A stretch of 42,206 nucleotides of DNA. Origin: a virus. Positions within the stretch are counted from its first letter, which is position 1; every line of letters begins with the position of its first letter. This document shows positions 7,020 through 14,650 of this stretch, one piece after another. The DNA is taken from positions 1-42,206 of the IMG/VR virus record IMGVR_UViG_3300006802_000184. One strand, 5' to 3'. A program made the translations under genes and the position numbers. Below the pieces are notes generated by a model that worked only from the letters and a program-made list of their open reading frames with translations, was not told the origin of the DNA and did not search any database.

Positions 7020-7057
7020 AGCGAATAATGGACAACAAAAACACACAGGAATATTAG
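7016..7057 (+). CDS. Very short frame at the position of a missing A gene (13 residues)
   Basis: ATGA overlap with the B3 stop opens MKRIMDNKNTQEY. Its place is the one where A2 and A3 begin after B1 and B2, but the peptide has no tag. It may be chance, a leader peptide, or the trace of a replaced A gene. AT-rich bases here contrast with the block on both sides. Confidence 0.2.
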   Translation: MKRIMDNKNTQEY

Positions 7058-7058
7058 G

Positions 7059-8012
7059 ATGCAAAATTTTGGGATAGTGCAACAGGGCTCCACCGTTCGC
7101 ATTATGTTCGTCACCCGCGATGGCTCGGGTGGCGCGGTCGCGCCCTCCTCGGCGTTTGGAAATGAGGACATCGAAATCTACAAGGACGGCGGGGCCACAC
7201 AGCGAGCGTCGGACGCAGGTATCACAATGACCTCGCCGTTTGATACGGTGACTGGCCTGCACCTCCTTGCTATCGACCTGTCCGACAACACCGACGCCGG
7301 ATTCTGGTCCGCGGGCTCCACCTACCATGTCACGATCCAGCCGAACGAGACGGTGGACTCGCAGACCGTGGTTGAGGTGCTGGCGATGTTCCACATTGAG
7401 TCCGACTCGCAGAAGGCCCAGCGTACCCTCGGTGAGAAGGCATACGTCACGGAGGTTCTTGCGACCCAGACCGGCGTGTCTGATGGCACGAAGCTCAACC
7501 TCTCGGCTCAGATCGACGCACAGGTCCCGAACGATGTGCTGATCGGCACCGTGTGGCTGGTGCGGGACGAGACGGATGGGCGCACGGAGGAGGTCGTGGT
7601 CACGGACTACGTGGCCACCGGCACACTGGCCACCGTCGCACGACTCGGTGACGGGGGTGCGCTCTCGTTCACTCCGGTCGCTGGCGATCAGGCGTGGCGC
7701 GTGGGTGTCGTGGATCGCACATATACAGCCTCTGCCGCAGACCTTGCGATTGTTGATGCTAATGTAGACACAATCGTAAGTCCGTACATCACCGGCACGG
7801 TCGGAGCCACGAGCCTTGGGACGGCTTCCTGTTCGTCTGACCTAACGGCTTATGCGAACAGTGAACTCGTCGGACGCACGATTGTGTTCACGGGTGGCAC
7901 GGCGGCAGGGCAAGCGGGGCGAATCGTGTCATACACCGCAACGGATGGGGTGGTCGGTTTCACCACGATCACGACCGCCCCGCTTGAAAACGACACCTTT
8001 GTTATCGTCTGA
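7059..8012 (+). CDS. Virion protein with paralogous end domains (paralog of the 11733 gene)
   Basis: A 317-residue protein. Residues 1-115 (IEIYKDGGATQRASDAGI, LHLLAIDLSDNTDAGFWSAG, YHVTIQPNETVDSQTVVEVL) match the first part of the protein at 11733. Residues about 245-317 (SELVGRTIVFTGGTAAGQAG, ENDTFVIV) match its end. Between them lie about 100 residues (VPNDVLIGTVWLVRDETDG, TPVAGDQAWRVGVVDRTYT) absent from the paralog, so this looks like a three-domain beta protein with an inserted middle. Such proteins occur among phage tail or fibre genes, but I cannot name a family. It overlaps the next gene by one base (TGATG). GC-rich, unlike its paralog. Confidence 0.5.
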   Translation: MQNFGIVQQGSTVRIMFVTRDGSGGAVAPSSAFGNEDIEIYKDGGATQRASDAGITMTSPFDTVTGLHLLAIDLSDNTDAGFWSAGSTYHVTIQPNETVDSQTVVEVLAMFHIESDSQKAQRTLGEKAYVTEVLATQTGVSDGTKLNLSAQIDAQVPNDVLIGTVWLVRDETDGRTEEVVVTDYVATGTLATVARLGDGGALSFTPVAGDQAWRVGVVDRTYTASAADLAIVDANVDTIVSPYITGTVGATSLGTASCSSDLTAYANSELVGRTIVFTGGTAAGQAGRIVSYTATDGVVGFTTITTAPLENDTFVIV

Positions 8013-9538
8013 TGGGACCACGTTTTCACGCATACCGAGGCGTTAGCCTACCGACTTCAGCCCCGGCAGGGGTGGTGGACCAAGAGCAGACTTCGGATGA
8101 CGGTAACGTATCCGAATCTTCCTATCCCAGTGGTATCGGGCAGAGCGTGACGTTCGGTAACAGCCCATCAGAAGTAAGCGGGCTGCGCGTAAGGATGCGG
8201 CACACCACCGCCAATAAGCAGGGGTTGTTGAGGTTCGCCGTTTATGCACAGTCATCTGACTTGCCAACGGGCTCACCACTGGCAACAAGTCCGTTTTATG
8301 CAACAGATATTTCAAACAGCGAAGCAGACTACTATCCGGTGCTGTCTGCGTGGACCCCAGCCGCAAACACAAAATACGTAATAGTTGCGGAGTTCTTTGA
8401 ACACTTTCAGGATGCCACTAATGGCATCGTGATACGGATTCAAAGTGGTGACGCATACGCTGGCGGCAAAACAATACGCAGGGCCTCACCTATCTATGGC
8501 TCTCAGGTGGACATTGGCACCGGATTCTCAGTCCTAAGTACAGGTACTTCTGACTGGAACTTTGCTGTTTATTCCGCAAGCGGCTCGACTGCGGGCGAAC
8601 CCCATATCCTCTGCGCTGGCAACGCCGTCGGCTCGCTATTGGTGAGTCAGGTAGCCGATCCGGCGACCGCTACAAACACTACCAACTGGAGCGGCGGTTA
8701 CTACCGCATTGGCTTTCTGTTTGATGTGGGAAATTACACGACGATCAATGGTTTTTGCATGGGTCTGTCGCGTGGTGGCACACCCACAGCGCTGTTCACT
8801 CCCAAGATCAATCAGATCATGGGCGCCGTAGAGGACGCGGAATTGACCGCCGCAGCTACGGCATCCGGTGCGGCCTACGATCTCAGTGGAATAGCGACAT
8901 CAATCACCACGTACTGGTTCCCCTTCAGCTCGCCGGTAGATGTCAGTTCTTGGGACAAGTTCTTTATCTATCTGGAGCGTCAGGACATAGCTTACGATGT
9001 CTCGAACAGAGTAAATCTGGGAGTCGACGACACATCCGGTTCTGGCTATCTGTTGAAACAGGTGGTCAACCTCAATGGGTTCGTCCCCACGCCGAGTGAC
9101 AGTCAAGAGGTCGTTTTCCGACTGTACGGCACGGAGACTTCTATTACAGAAGATCCCATTACGTCAATTGATTTTGGTTCACGGACGGTGATAACAATAT
9201 CAAACATTCTTAGTGCCGATGAGACTGAAGCACTCAAGGTCGATGTATCACAGCTTTTGCCAGAGGAGGGAACTGGCAGGCCAGTAAGAGAAGTCTCCAT
9301 TGAACAAATTAAAGCAATTACATCTGGTGTAGATGTAGATATTTTGTGGGATGCTACATCACCAGAGCACTGTTTGTCTATTAGTGGTGATTCTGGCACT
9401 AATTGGGACTTCCGGGCGGTTGGTCCACTTACAAACAATGCCGGTGCCGGAAAGACAGGCAACATTTTGTTCAGCACAAACGGAGCCACAGCAGGGTCGT
9501 CGTACTCCGTTACACTTGTAATGCGTAAAAAATATTAA
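8012..9538 (+). CDS. Chimeric fibre-like protein with a C-terminal copy of the next gene's domain
   Basis: A 508-residue protein. Residues about 20-195 and about 200-370 look like two jelly-roll, choice-of-anchor-type domains (VSGLRVRMRHTTANKQGLLR, TKYVIVAEF, YYRIGFLFDVG, WDKFFIYLERQ). Residues about 375-508 are homologous to the whole protein encoded at 9552: KVDVSQLLPEEGTGRPVREV, VDVDILWDA, VGPLTNNAGAGKTG and a VTLVMRKKY end. Base composition falls from GC-rich to AT-rich near 9.13-9.18 kb, at the domain border. A receptor-binding or fibre role is inferred. The sequence is intact. Confidence 0.55.
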   Translation: MGPRFHAYRGVSLPTSAPAGVVDQEQTSDDGNVSESSYPSGIGQSVTFGNSPSEVSGLRVRMRHTTANKQGLLRFAVYAQSSDLPTGSPLATSPFYATDISNSEADYYPVLSAWTPAANTKYVIVAEFFEHFQDATNGIVIRIQSGDAYAGGKTIRRASPIYGSQVDIGTGFSVLSTGTSDWNFAVYSASGSTAGEPHILCAGNAVGSLLVSQVADPATATNTTNWSGGYYRIGFLFDVGNYTTINGFCMGLSRGGTPTALFTPKINQIMGAVEDAELTAAATASGAAYDLSGIATSITTYWFPFSSPVDVSSWDKFFIYLERQDIAYDVSNRVNLGVDDTSGSGYLLKQVVNLNGFVPTPSDSQEVVFRLYGTETSITEDPITSIDFGSRTVITISNILSADETEALKVDVSQLLPEEGTGRPVREVSIEQIKAITSGVDVDILWDATSPEHCLSISGDSGTNWDFRAVGPLTNNAGAGKTGNILFSTNGATAGSSYSVTLVMRKKY

Positions 9539-9551
9539 CTGAAGGTGAAAA

Positions 9552-9953
9552 ATGGCTGACGCAGTAACAACACAGATCATTCACGATGGCGACCGGCAAG
9601 TCGTTATGAAGTTCACAAATATTTCTGACGGAACAGGTGAAGCTGCCGTACAGAAAGTAGATGTATCTACACTTCAGCCTGAAAGTCGCACAGGACGTGT
9701 ATGCACCGAGGTTGCGATTAGTCGTATTTATTACGACCTGTCTGGCATGTCTGTAGATATTTTGTGGGATGCCACGGTTGACGCTCTTTGCTTGAGCCTG
9801 AGTAGTCAGGGTGTGTTTGACTTCAGGGATACTGGGCCGCTTACAAACAATGCAGGTGCCGGTGTTACGGGTGATATTAACTTTACTACGACAGGTGCTG
9901 ACTTGAGTGACCGCTACTTTGTCATGCTTGTTATGGATAAGAAATACGTCTAA
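9552..9953 (+). CDS. Small conserved virion protein (133 residues)
   Basis: Recognisable as a small phage structural protein of the type starting with TTQIIHDGDRQVVMKFTNIS and containing ALCLSLSSQGVFDFRDTGPL and TNNAGAGVTGDI. I recall close relatives in marine phages, without a fixed function; head decoration or a fibre platform are candidates. The same domain is fused to the C-terminus of the previous protein. The ribosome-binding site is GAAGGTG, 6 bases before ATG. The stop overlaps the ATG of the lectin-like gene (TAATG). Confidence 0.6.
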   Translation: MADAVTTQIIHDGDRQVVMKFTNISDGTGEAAVQKVDVSTLQPESRTGRVCTEVAISRIYYDLSGMSVDILWDATVDALCLSLSSQGVFDFRDTGPLTNNAGAGVTGDINFTTTGADLSDRYFVMLVMDKKYV

Positions 9954-11731
9954 TGCCCGTAAAGCCTGTCAACCTTTGGGGGTCTCTTGTTGGGCCGACA
10001 CCCAGCTTCTATGACTACATACATAGAGGTTCGGCTGGGGCTACGTTGCGAACTGTTATTAATGGAATCCTGACGGGCGAAGGATTTGCTTTTTACTTCC
10101 AAGAAGCAACAGGCAGTAGCGTTGCAATAGATTCTGGCCCCAACTCATATCATGCAGACTACCAGAACGAAGGTCTGACTGTAGAAGGGCTTACTCAACT
10201 AGGCAGGGCACCGTTTAATAGCACGTTTACGTCCAGTGCCAATAGATCTGGTGCAGGAAATCTTTCTGTGGTGATACCTACTTCAGATTTAATTCCTGCT
10301 GCCAACGTCAAACCTCGTGGACCCGGAACATTTATTTCAGCCTACACCCATGACCAGATTGACGGCGGTGCAGAAATTCTTCGGTTCAGGGCTGGAGTTG
10401 AACAGGGTCTGAAGTTTGATGTTGATAACTCACAATTTGTTTCGAGTAACAATAACGGTCAGTCATTAGCTCTTTCTAACAGGTTTACTAGGCATAAGGG
10501 CAGTCTTGTTCGCTTGGTGGTCTTTACAGTCAACGGCAGTGGCGATGTTGTTGTTTACCTAGATGGAGAAGAGGCTGGCACTGCATCAGGTTGGTCAACT
10601 GCCGCATGGAGCGGAAGTGACCTTGGTGTCGAAATGTTTGGCACAGGCGGGGGCGACGGCAAGTTTCAAAATATTACTTGGATTACTGACTATATAGCAG
10701 ATCAAGCAAAGGTAACTGAGTTGTGGGAAGCCTTTTTGCAAAAAGAGGTAGACCCGCGAGCTACATTTAATGCTACAAAGCTTACCGAAATACCTATACT
10801 GGATTACCCTCAACAGGTTTTGTTTTACCATGCCTTCGAGGGTGATTCTCTTACAGTAAACGGTACAACAGTTGACTATTCATTTGACGGATCAAACCCG
10901 ACATTTGATGCAAGGGCTTTGTTTGGTACTGGCGCAAATGGACACATAGCAAGCAATGGAAACTTGGTGCTGCCTGAGCCAAGACTAGGCCCTCTTAGTA
11001 GTGTTTCTGGTGTGTACGTAGGAAATTTGGGGTCTAGTGAGCAACATCAATTTACTGTTGTGGGACATGGAGCAAATAATGGCGACAGGCTAACTCTTAC
11101 AAATGTTGTAACAGATCCCGGAGGTAGCCCTCTCCCAAGCTATGAAGGCAAAACATACAGTATTTCGGTAGTAAACTCGGACACTGTTCAGATTGGCGAG
11201 TTTTTTGGCACAGGGAGCAATATGCTCGCAACGCTAAACTTTAACGCTAGGTCTACCGATACATTTGCTGCCGTCATAGATACTGGTGAAACAGATGTCG
11301 TGATTGACATGGTCATAGACACCAACTATGACACAGGATCTGAGGCCAGTGGTGGTGCTGTTATTCGGTATGTGGACGAAAACAATTACTACAGGGTAAC
11401 TTGTAGTAGCACTAGGTATACGTTTTACGAATGTGTTGCTGGCACAGAATCTACGGTTTCATTTGCCAATGCTTCTGGCAGCACCGACACAAATCTTCTA
11501 AGGTTTCGTATTCGAGTCGTAGGTGACAAGATAACCTTAGATAATTGGAACTATAGATATGAAATTGGTACGAGTGTCAATGAATCATCAAAAGGATTTA
11601 ATTCGTACACAATGACAAATTTTTTGACGGCTACTAAATACGGGCCTGCACTCGAATCGAACGGCACTTATCCAGATATTATTACTAGCACTGTAAAATA
11701 CTTTACCGTGTTGAAGCCGATGGGGTTGTAA
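9953..11731 (+). CDS. LamG/concanavalin-like fibre protein
   Basis: A 592-residue protein with two probable concanavalin-type sandwiches. The first, at about 40-265, has the strand pair LRFRAGVEQGLKFDVDNSQF and the LamG hallmark LVVFTVNGSGDVVVYLDGEE. The second, at about 300-590, has FAAVIDTGETDVVIDMVIDT, VIRYVDENNYYRVTCSS and LRFRIRVVGDKITLDNW. Such pairs bind sugars in phage fibres and capsid appendages. The N-terminus (PVKPVNLWGSLVGPTPSFYD) is hydrophobic and may dock to the virion. AT-richer than the 1.9-9.1 kb block. No catalytic residues can be pointed to, so binding rather than hydrolysis is favoured. Confidence 0.6.
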   Translation: MPVKPVNLWGSLVGPTPSFYDYIHRGSAGATLRTVINGILTGEGFAFYFQEATGSSVAIDSGPNSYHADYQNEGLTVEGLTQLGRAPFNSTFTSSANRSGAGNLSVVIPTSDLIPAANVKPRGPGTFISAYTHDQIDGGAEILRFRAGVEQGLKFDVDNSQFVSSNNNGQSLALSNRFTRHKGSLVRLVVFTVNGSGDVVVYLDGEEAGTASGWSTAAWSGSDLGVEMFGTGGGDGKFQNITWITDYIADQAKVTELWEAFLQKEVDPRATFNATKLTEIPILDYPQQVLFYHAFEGDSLTVNGTTVDYSFDGSNPTFDARALFGTGANGHIASNGNLVLPEPRLGPLSSVSGVYVGNLGSSEQHQFTVVGHGANNGDRLTLTNVVTDPGGSPLPSYEGKTYSISVVNSDTVQIGEFFGTGSNMLATLNFNARSTDTFAAVIDTGETDVVIDMVIDTNYDTGSEASGGAVIRYVDENNYYRVTCSSTRYTFYECVAGTESTVSFANASGSTDTNLLRFRIRVVGDKITLDNWNYRYEIGTSVNESSKGFNSYTMTNFLTATKYGPALESNGTYPDIITSTVKYFTVLKPMGL

Positions 11732-11732
11732 C

Positions 11733-12335
11733 ATGATTCATCTTGGAACCGTTGACTTTGGTTCAACGCTTTATATTCCCATTAGTACCAACACTGGGTC
11801 TGGCGGCACTGTCGGGTTCAGTGCAACGCCCGTGGTTGGCGACTTTGAGGTTTACAAGGACGGCACAACCGCTAGGGCCGACACTACTGGATACGCTTTT
11901 AACGAAGCAATCAATGGTAGCACAGGACTGCATGTATTCACTATTGATATGACATCCAATCCTGCATCTTTTTGGGAGCTTGGTAAAAAGTATAATGTTG
12001 CATTTACGCCGACTGCTACCGTTGACGGCGAAACTGTAGAAGCGTGGGTTGCAGAGTTTACGATTGAGACATCGGAAGAGCAGAAGCTCAAGGCGTCTGC
12101 GGCTGGTATCATCACAGGTGCTGCAAGTGGGACGCCAACAACTACGTCAAATGAATCAGATCTTTCAGGATTTGAAAACAACGAGCTTATTGGTAGAACT
12201 ATTGTATTTACCGCTGGCACTGCTCAAGGATGCGCCGCTGTAATTACTGATTACACTAGCGTGAGCGGTGTAATTAGCTACAGTGGGGGTATTGCTACGG
12301 CGTCTGTATCCGGCGATACCTTTATTATTGTCTAG
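11733..12335 (+). CDS. Virion protein, shorter paralog of the 7059 gene
   Basis: A 200-residue protein. Residues 1-110 (VGDFEVYKDGTTARADTTGY, LHVFTIDMTSNPASFWELGK, YNVAFTPTATVDGETVEAWV) and 145-200 (ENNELIGRTIVFTAGTAQGC, GDTFIIV) match both ends of the 317-residue protein at 7059, which carries an extra middle domain. Here the two domains are joined by a short Thr/Ser linker. It lies between the lectin-like gene and the gp4-like adaptor, so a tail or fibre-attachment role is likely. Base composition is of the phage backbone, so this may be the native copy. Confidence 0.5.
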   Translation: MIHLGTVDFGSTLYIPISTNTGSGGTVGFSATPVVGDFEVYKDGTTARADTTGYAFNEAINGSTGLHVFTIDMTSNPASFWELGKKYNVAFTPTATVDGETVEAWVAEFTIETSEEQKLKASAAGIITGAASGTPTTTSNESDLSGFENNELIGRTIVFTAGTAQGCAAVITDYTSVSGVISYSGGIATASVSGDTFIIV

Positions 12336-12343
12336 GGGTATAC

Positions 12344-13024
12344 ATGGCCACTTCTGGAACATCAGTATTTGACCTAGATCTTTCTGAGATTGTAGAAGAA
12401 GCATTCGATCGTTGCGGCTTGAAGCTGCGCACTGGATACGACATGAAGACCGCTATCCGGTCTCTAAATCTTCTGACAATTGAATGGTCAAACAGGGGCA
12501 CAAACTTCTGGACTGTCGAGCAGGGGACCGCTACGGCTACAAATGGCGTAGCTACGGTAACGCTTCCTGCTGATACGGTAGATCTTATTGAGTATTGGAT
12601 TCGTACCGGATCTGGCCAGACTCAAAACGATCTAAGTCTGTCGCGTATCAGTGTTTCTCAGTACTCAAACCTGCCCAACAAAAACTCTACAGGACGCCCT
12701 GTAAATATTTTTGTAGACAAACAAAAGGATGCACCAGTGGCGTACCTGTGGCCGGTGCCCGATCAAAACTACACGTTTGTTTACCAGAGGCTGCGTAGAA
12801 TTGAAGATGCCGGGGAGTCGGGTGAGCTAACCGCAGACACGCCATTCCGCTTTCTGCCGTGTCTTGTGGCCGGTCTGGCGTACCAGATCAGCATGAAGTA
12901 CCCAGAGGCCCTACAGCGCGCTCCAATGCTCAAGGCGGAGTATGAGGCACAGTGGGACCTTGCGCAGTCTCAGGACCGCGACAGGTCTTCTATGCGCCTC
13001 GTACCGGGAGGCTACCGTGTCTAG
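12344..13024 (+). CDS. P22 gp4-like head completion / tail adaptor protein
   Basis: A 226-residue protein. The order IVEEAFDRCGL - MKTAIRSLNLLTIEWSNRG - FWTVEQGTATATNGVATVTL - IEYWIRTG - YLWPVPDQNYTFVYQRLRRI - PFRFLPCLVAGLAYQISMKY is the pattern of P22 gp4-type adaptors, which close the portal after packaging and hold the tail. The helical N-terminus, central beta part and C-terminal helix AEYEAQWDLAQSQDRDRSSM fit that family, and the length is typical. The 3' end overlaps the next gene by 8 bases. Confident by recalled family pattern. Confidence 0.75.
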   Translation: MATSGTSVFDLDLSEIVEEAFDRCGLKLRTGYDMKTAIRSLNLLTIEWSNRGTNFWTVEQGTATATNGVATVTLPADTVDLIEYWIRTGSGQTQNDLSLSRISVSQYSNLPNKNSTGRPVNIFVDKQKDAPVAYLWPVPDQNYTFVYQRLRRIEDAGESGELTADTPFRFLPCLVAGLAYQISMKYPEALQRAPMLKAEYEAQWDLAQSQDRDRSSMRLVPGGYRV

Positions 13025-13355
13025 GATTGCTTCTGGTGAATACGCATACGGGTTCTGCGACCGCACTGGGTTCCGCTACAAGCTGTCCGACCTGAAGCCA
13101 GAGTATGTGGCAGGAGTCAAAACAGGTCTTATGGTAGGGAAGGATGTGTGGGACTCAGATCATCCACAGAATTTTTTGGGCAAAATGGGAGATTACACAG
13201 ATCCACAGGCACTGGAAAACCCACGCCCCGACACGGCTCAAGATGAAAGCAGGAAGCTGTCTGCTTTTAATCCAGTGGGTAATGGCAACGCTGGGTCTTA
13301 TGGCAACATCGTAGCGTTTAGCGGCTCTGGCAGGGTTGGTGTGGTGATTACATGA
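13017..13355 (+). CDS. Small conserved phage structural protein (GTG start)
   Basis: A 112-residue protein beginning VSRIASGEYAYGFCDRTGFR. I chose GTG at 13017 because GGGAGG lies 6 bases upstream and the open frame before it runs inside the gp4-like gene. The motif YGFCDRTGFRYKLSDLKPEY is common in a small protein encoded between gp4-like and SU10-like adaptors in environmental phages. The second half is polar and probably unstructured (ALENPRPDTAQDESRKLSAF). Function unknown. It overlaps the next gene by four bases. Confidence 0.6.
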   Translation: MSRIASGEYAYGFCDRTGFRYKLSDLKPEYVAGVKTGLMVGKDVWDSDHPQNFLGKMGDYTDPQALENPRPDTAQDESRKLSAFNPVGNGNAGSYGNIVAFSGSGRVGVVIT

Positions 13356-13984
13356 ACTACTCAGAACTAAACCAGACAATTCAGGACTACTGCGAAAACG
13401 ATGAAACGTCGTTTGTCGGAAATGTCCCGAATTTCGTCAAGATTGCAGAGAACAGGATCTACCGAACGGTAAACCTTCCTGTGAATTACAGGTGTCAGAT
13501 GGGACAAATGACGCTTGGAAATAAATTTTTGACGCTACCCACAGATTTTCTCGTGCCGTCCCACATTCAGATCGACGTATCTGGATCATGGAAGAATCTT
13601 TTGGTGCGTGAGCCGGGGTTCATTCGACAGACGTACCCGAATGACGCCACTACGGGACAGCCAAAATACTTTGCAGTATATGACTCCGATACGATGCTGA
13701 TTGGACCGACACCGGACGCCAGTTATGACACGGAGATCTATTATTATTACTTGCCAGAAACGATTGTTACTGCTGGTACATCGTGGCTTGGCACATTTGC
13801 AGAAGAAGCACTTCTCTACGGCAGCTTGATTGAAGCGTACACCTACATGAAGGGTGACGCAGACATGATTACGCTGTACAGAGACAGGTACAATGAAGCT
13901 ATGGGACCACTTAAGGCGCAGTCCGAGGGCCGCACAACGACTGACGAGTATCGCAGCGACCGCATTCTTTCGCCGCGAGGCTAG
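13352..13984 (+). CDS. SU10-type head-tail adaptor protein
   Basis: A 210-residue protein with the pattern LNQTIQDYCENDETSFVGNV - FVKIAENRIYRTVNLPVNYR - LTLPTDFLVPSHIQIDVSGS - IYYYYLPETI - FAEEALLYGSLIEAYTYMKG - ADMITLYRDRYNEAMGPL. This matches phage adaptor proteins of the SU10 gateway type, which form the ring under the portal. Helices at both ends flank a beta sandwich. With the gp4-like gene nearby it completes a head-tail connector set. It overlaps the gene before it (ATGA) and is separated from the next by 8 bases. Confidence 0.7.
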   Translation: MNYSELNQTIQDYCENDETSFVGNVPNFVKIAENRIYRTVNLPVNYRCQMGQMTLGNKFLTLPTDFLVPSHIQIDVSGSWKNLLVREPGFIRQTYPNDATTGQPKYFAVYDSDTMLIGPTPDASYDTEIYYYYLPETIVTAGTSWLGTFAEEALLYGSLIEAYTYMKGDADMITLYRDRYNEAMGPLKAQSEGRTTTDEYRSDRILSPRG

Positions 13985-13992
13985 GAGTTTTT

Positions 13993-14424
13993 ATGGCAAT
14001 CACACAGGGGCTATGCAACTCATTCAAGAAGGAGCTTCTTGAGGGCTTGCACAACTTCACTACTTCTGGCGATACAATCAAAATTGCATTGTACACTGAT
14101 GTAGCAAATCTTGACTCTACAACAACAGCGTACACGACATCAGGTGAGGTGAGCGATGCGGGTACAAACTATACGGCGGGTGGAGAAACACTCACAAAAG
14201 TTGACCCATCGCTCAGTGGAACAACAGCCATTGCCGACTTTGCCGACGCAACGTGGGCTTCAGCAACTTTTACGGCTCGGGGTGCGCTTATCTACAACTC
14301 CACCCAAGCGAATAGAGCCATAATGGTTCTCGACTTTGGTGCAAATAAAACTGTGGTCACGGGAAATTTCACAATCACATTCCCTGACGCCAACGCAACC
14401 AATGCCATTATCAGGATTGCGTAA
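13993..14424 (+). CDS. Conserved tail/virion protein (143 residues)
   Basis: Starts AITQGLCNSFKKELLEGLHN and continues FTTSGDTIKIALYTDVANLD, a start shared by small virion proteins in many environmental phages. The middle holds VSDAGTNYTAGGETLTKVDP and ATWASATFTARGALIYNSTQ; the end is beta (VVTGNFTITFPDANATNAII). No catalytic residues. Its exact role is not established; a tail or decoration role is inferred from the neighbours. The stop overlaps the next ATG by one base. Confidence 0.55.
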   Translation: MAITQGLCNSFKKELLEGLHNFTTSGDTIKIALYTDVANLDSTTTAYTTSGEVSDAGTNYTAGGETLTKVDPSLSGTTAIADFADATWASATFTARGALIYNSTQANRAIMVLDFGANKTVVTGNFTITFPDANATNAIIRIA

Positions 14425-14648
14425 TGTCGAGAGTTACACGTTACGCACAAGTGTTGGTGCCATTTAACGCACTGCGTGACCACCAAACCTCAGACTCTGC
14501 CGCCGTCACATCTGCTGGCATGCTTGCACAGCAGGGTAACGTGGCACTAAAGGGTTGGTTTTTGTGCGATCAGTCACAGACCCCTGCTTGGGCACCTTGT
14601 AACACCAGCCAGACACCCGGATGGGTGGCTGTCGATGACTCTCAATAA
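14424..14648 (+). CDS. Small protein with a QTPxW repeat (74 residues)
   Basis: After a basic start (SRVTRYAQVLVPFNALRDHQ) the C-terminal 30 residues carry a short tandem repeat: SQTPAWAPCNT then SQTPGWVAVDD. Similar QTPxW ends are seen in small proteins of phage tail regions. Two Cys near the end could pair. It lies in a run of small virion genes and is separated from the next by two bases. Function unknown. Confidence 0.5.
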   Translation: MSRVTRYAQVLVPFNALRDHQTSDSAAVTSAGMLAQQGNVALKGWFLCDQSQTPAWAPCNTSQTPGWVAVDDSQ

Positions 14649-14650
14649 TT

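Noticed and set aside
9436-9953. Reading the 9552 gene as a fragment split from the 8012 gene by a frameshift
   Set aside because: Both genes have complete ends, and the shared domain is present in full in each, so it is duplication and not a broken gene.
12942-13355. The longer 137-residue form of the 13017 gene
   Set aside because: The extra 25 residues lie inside the gp4-like gene, and the GTG at 13017 has a GGGAGG site at the right distance.
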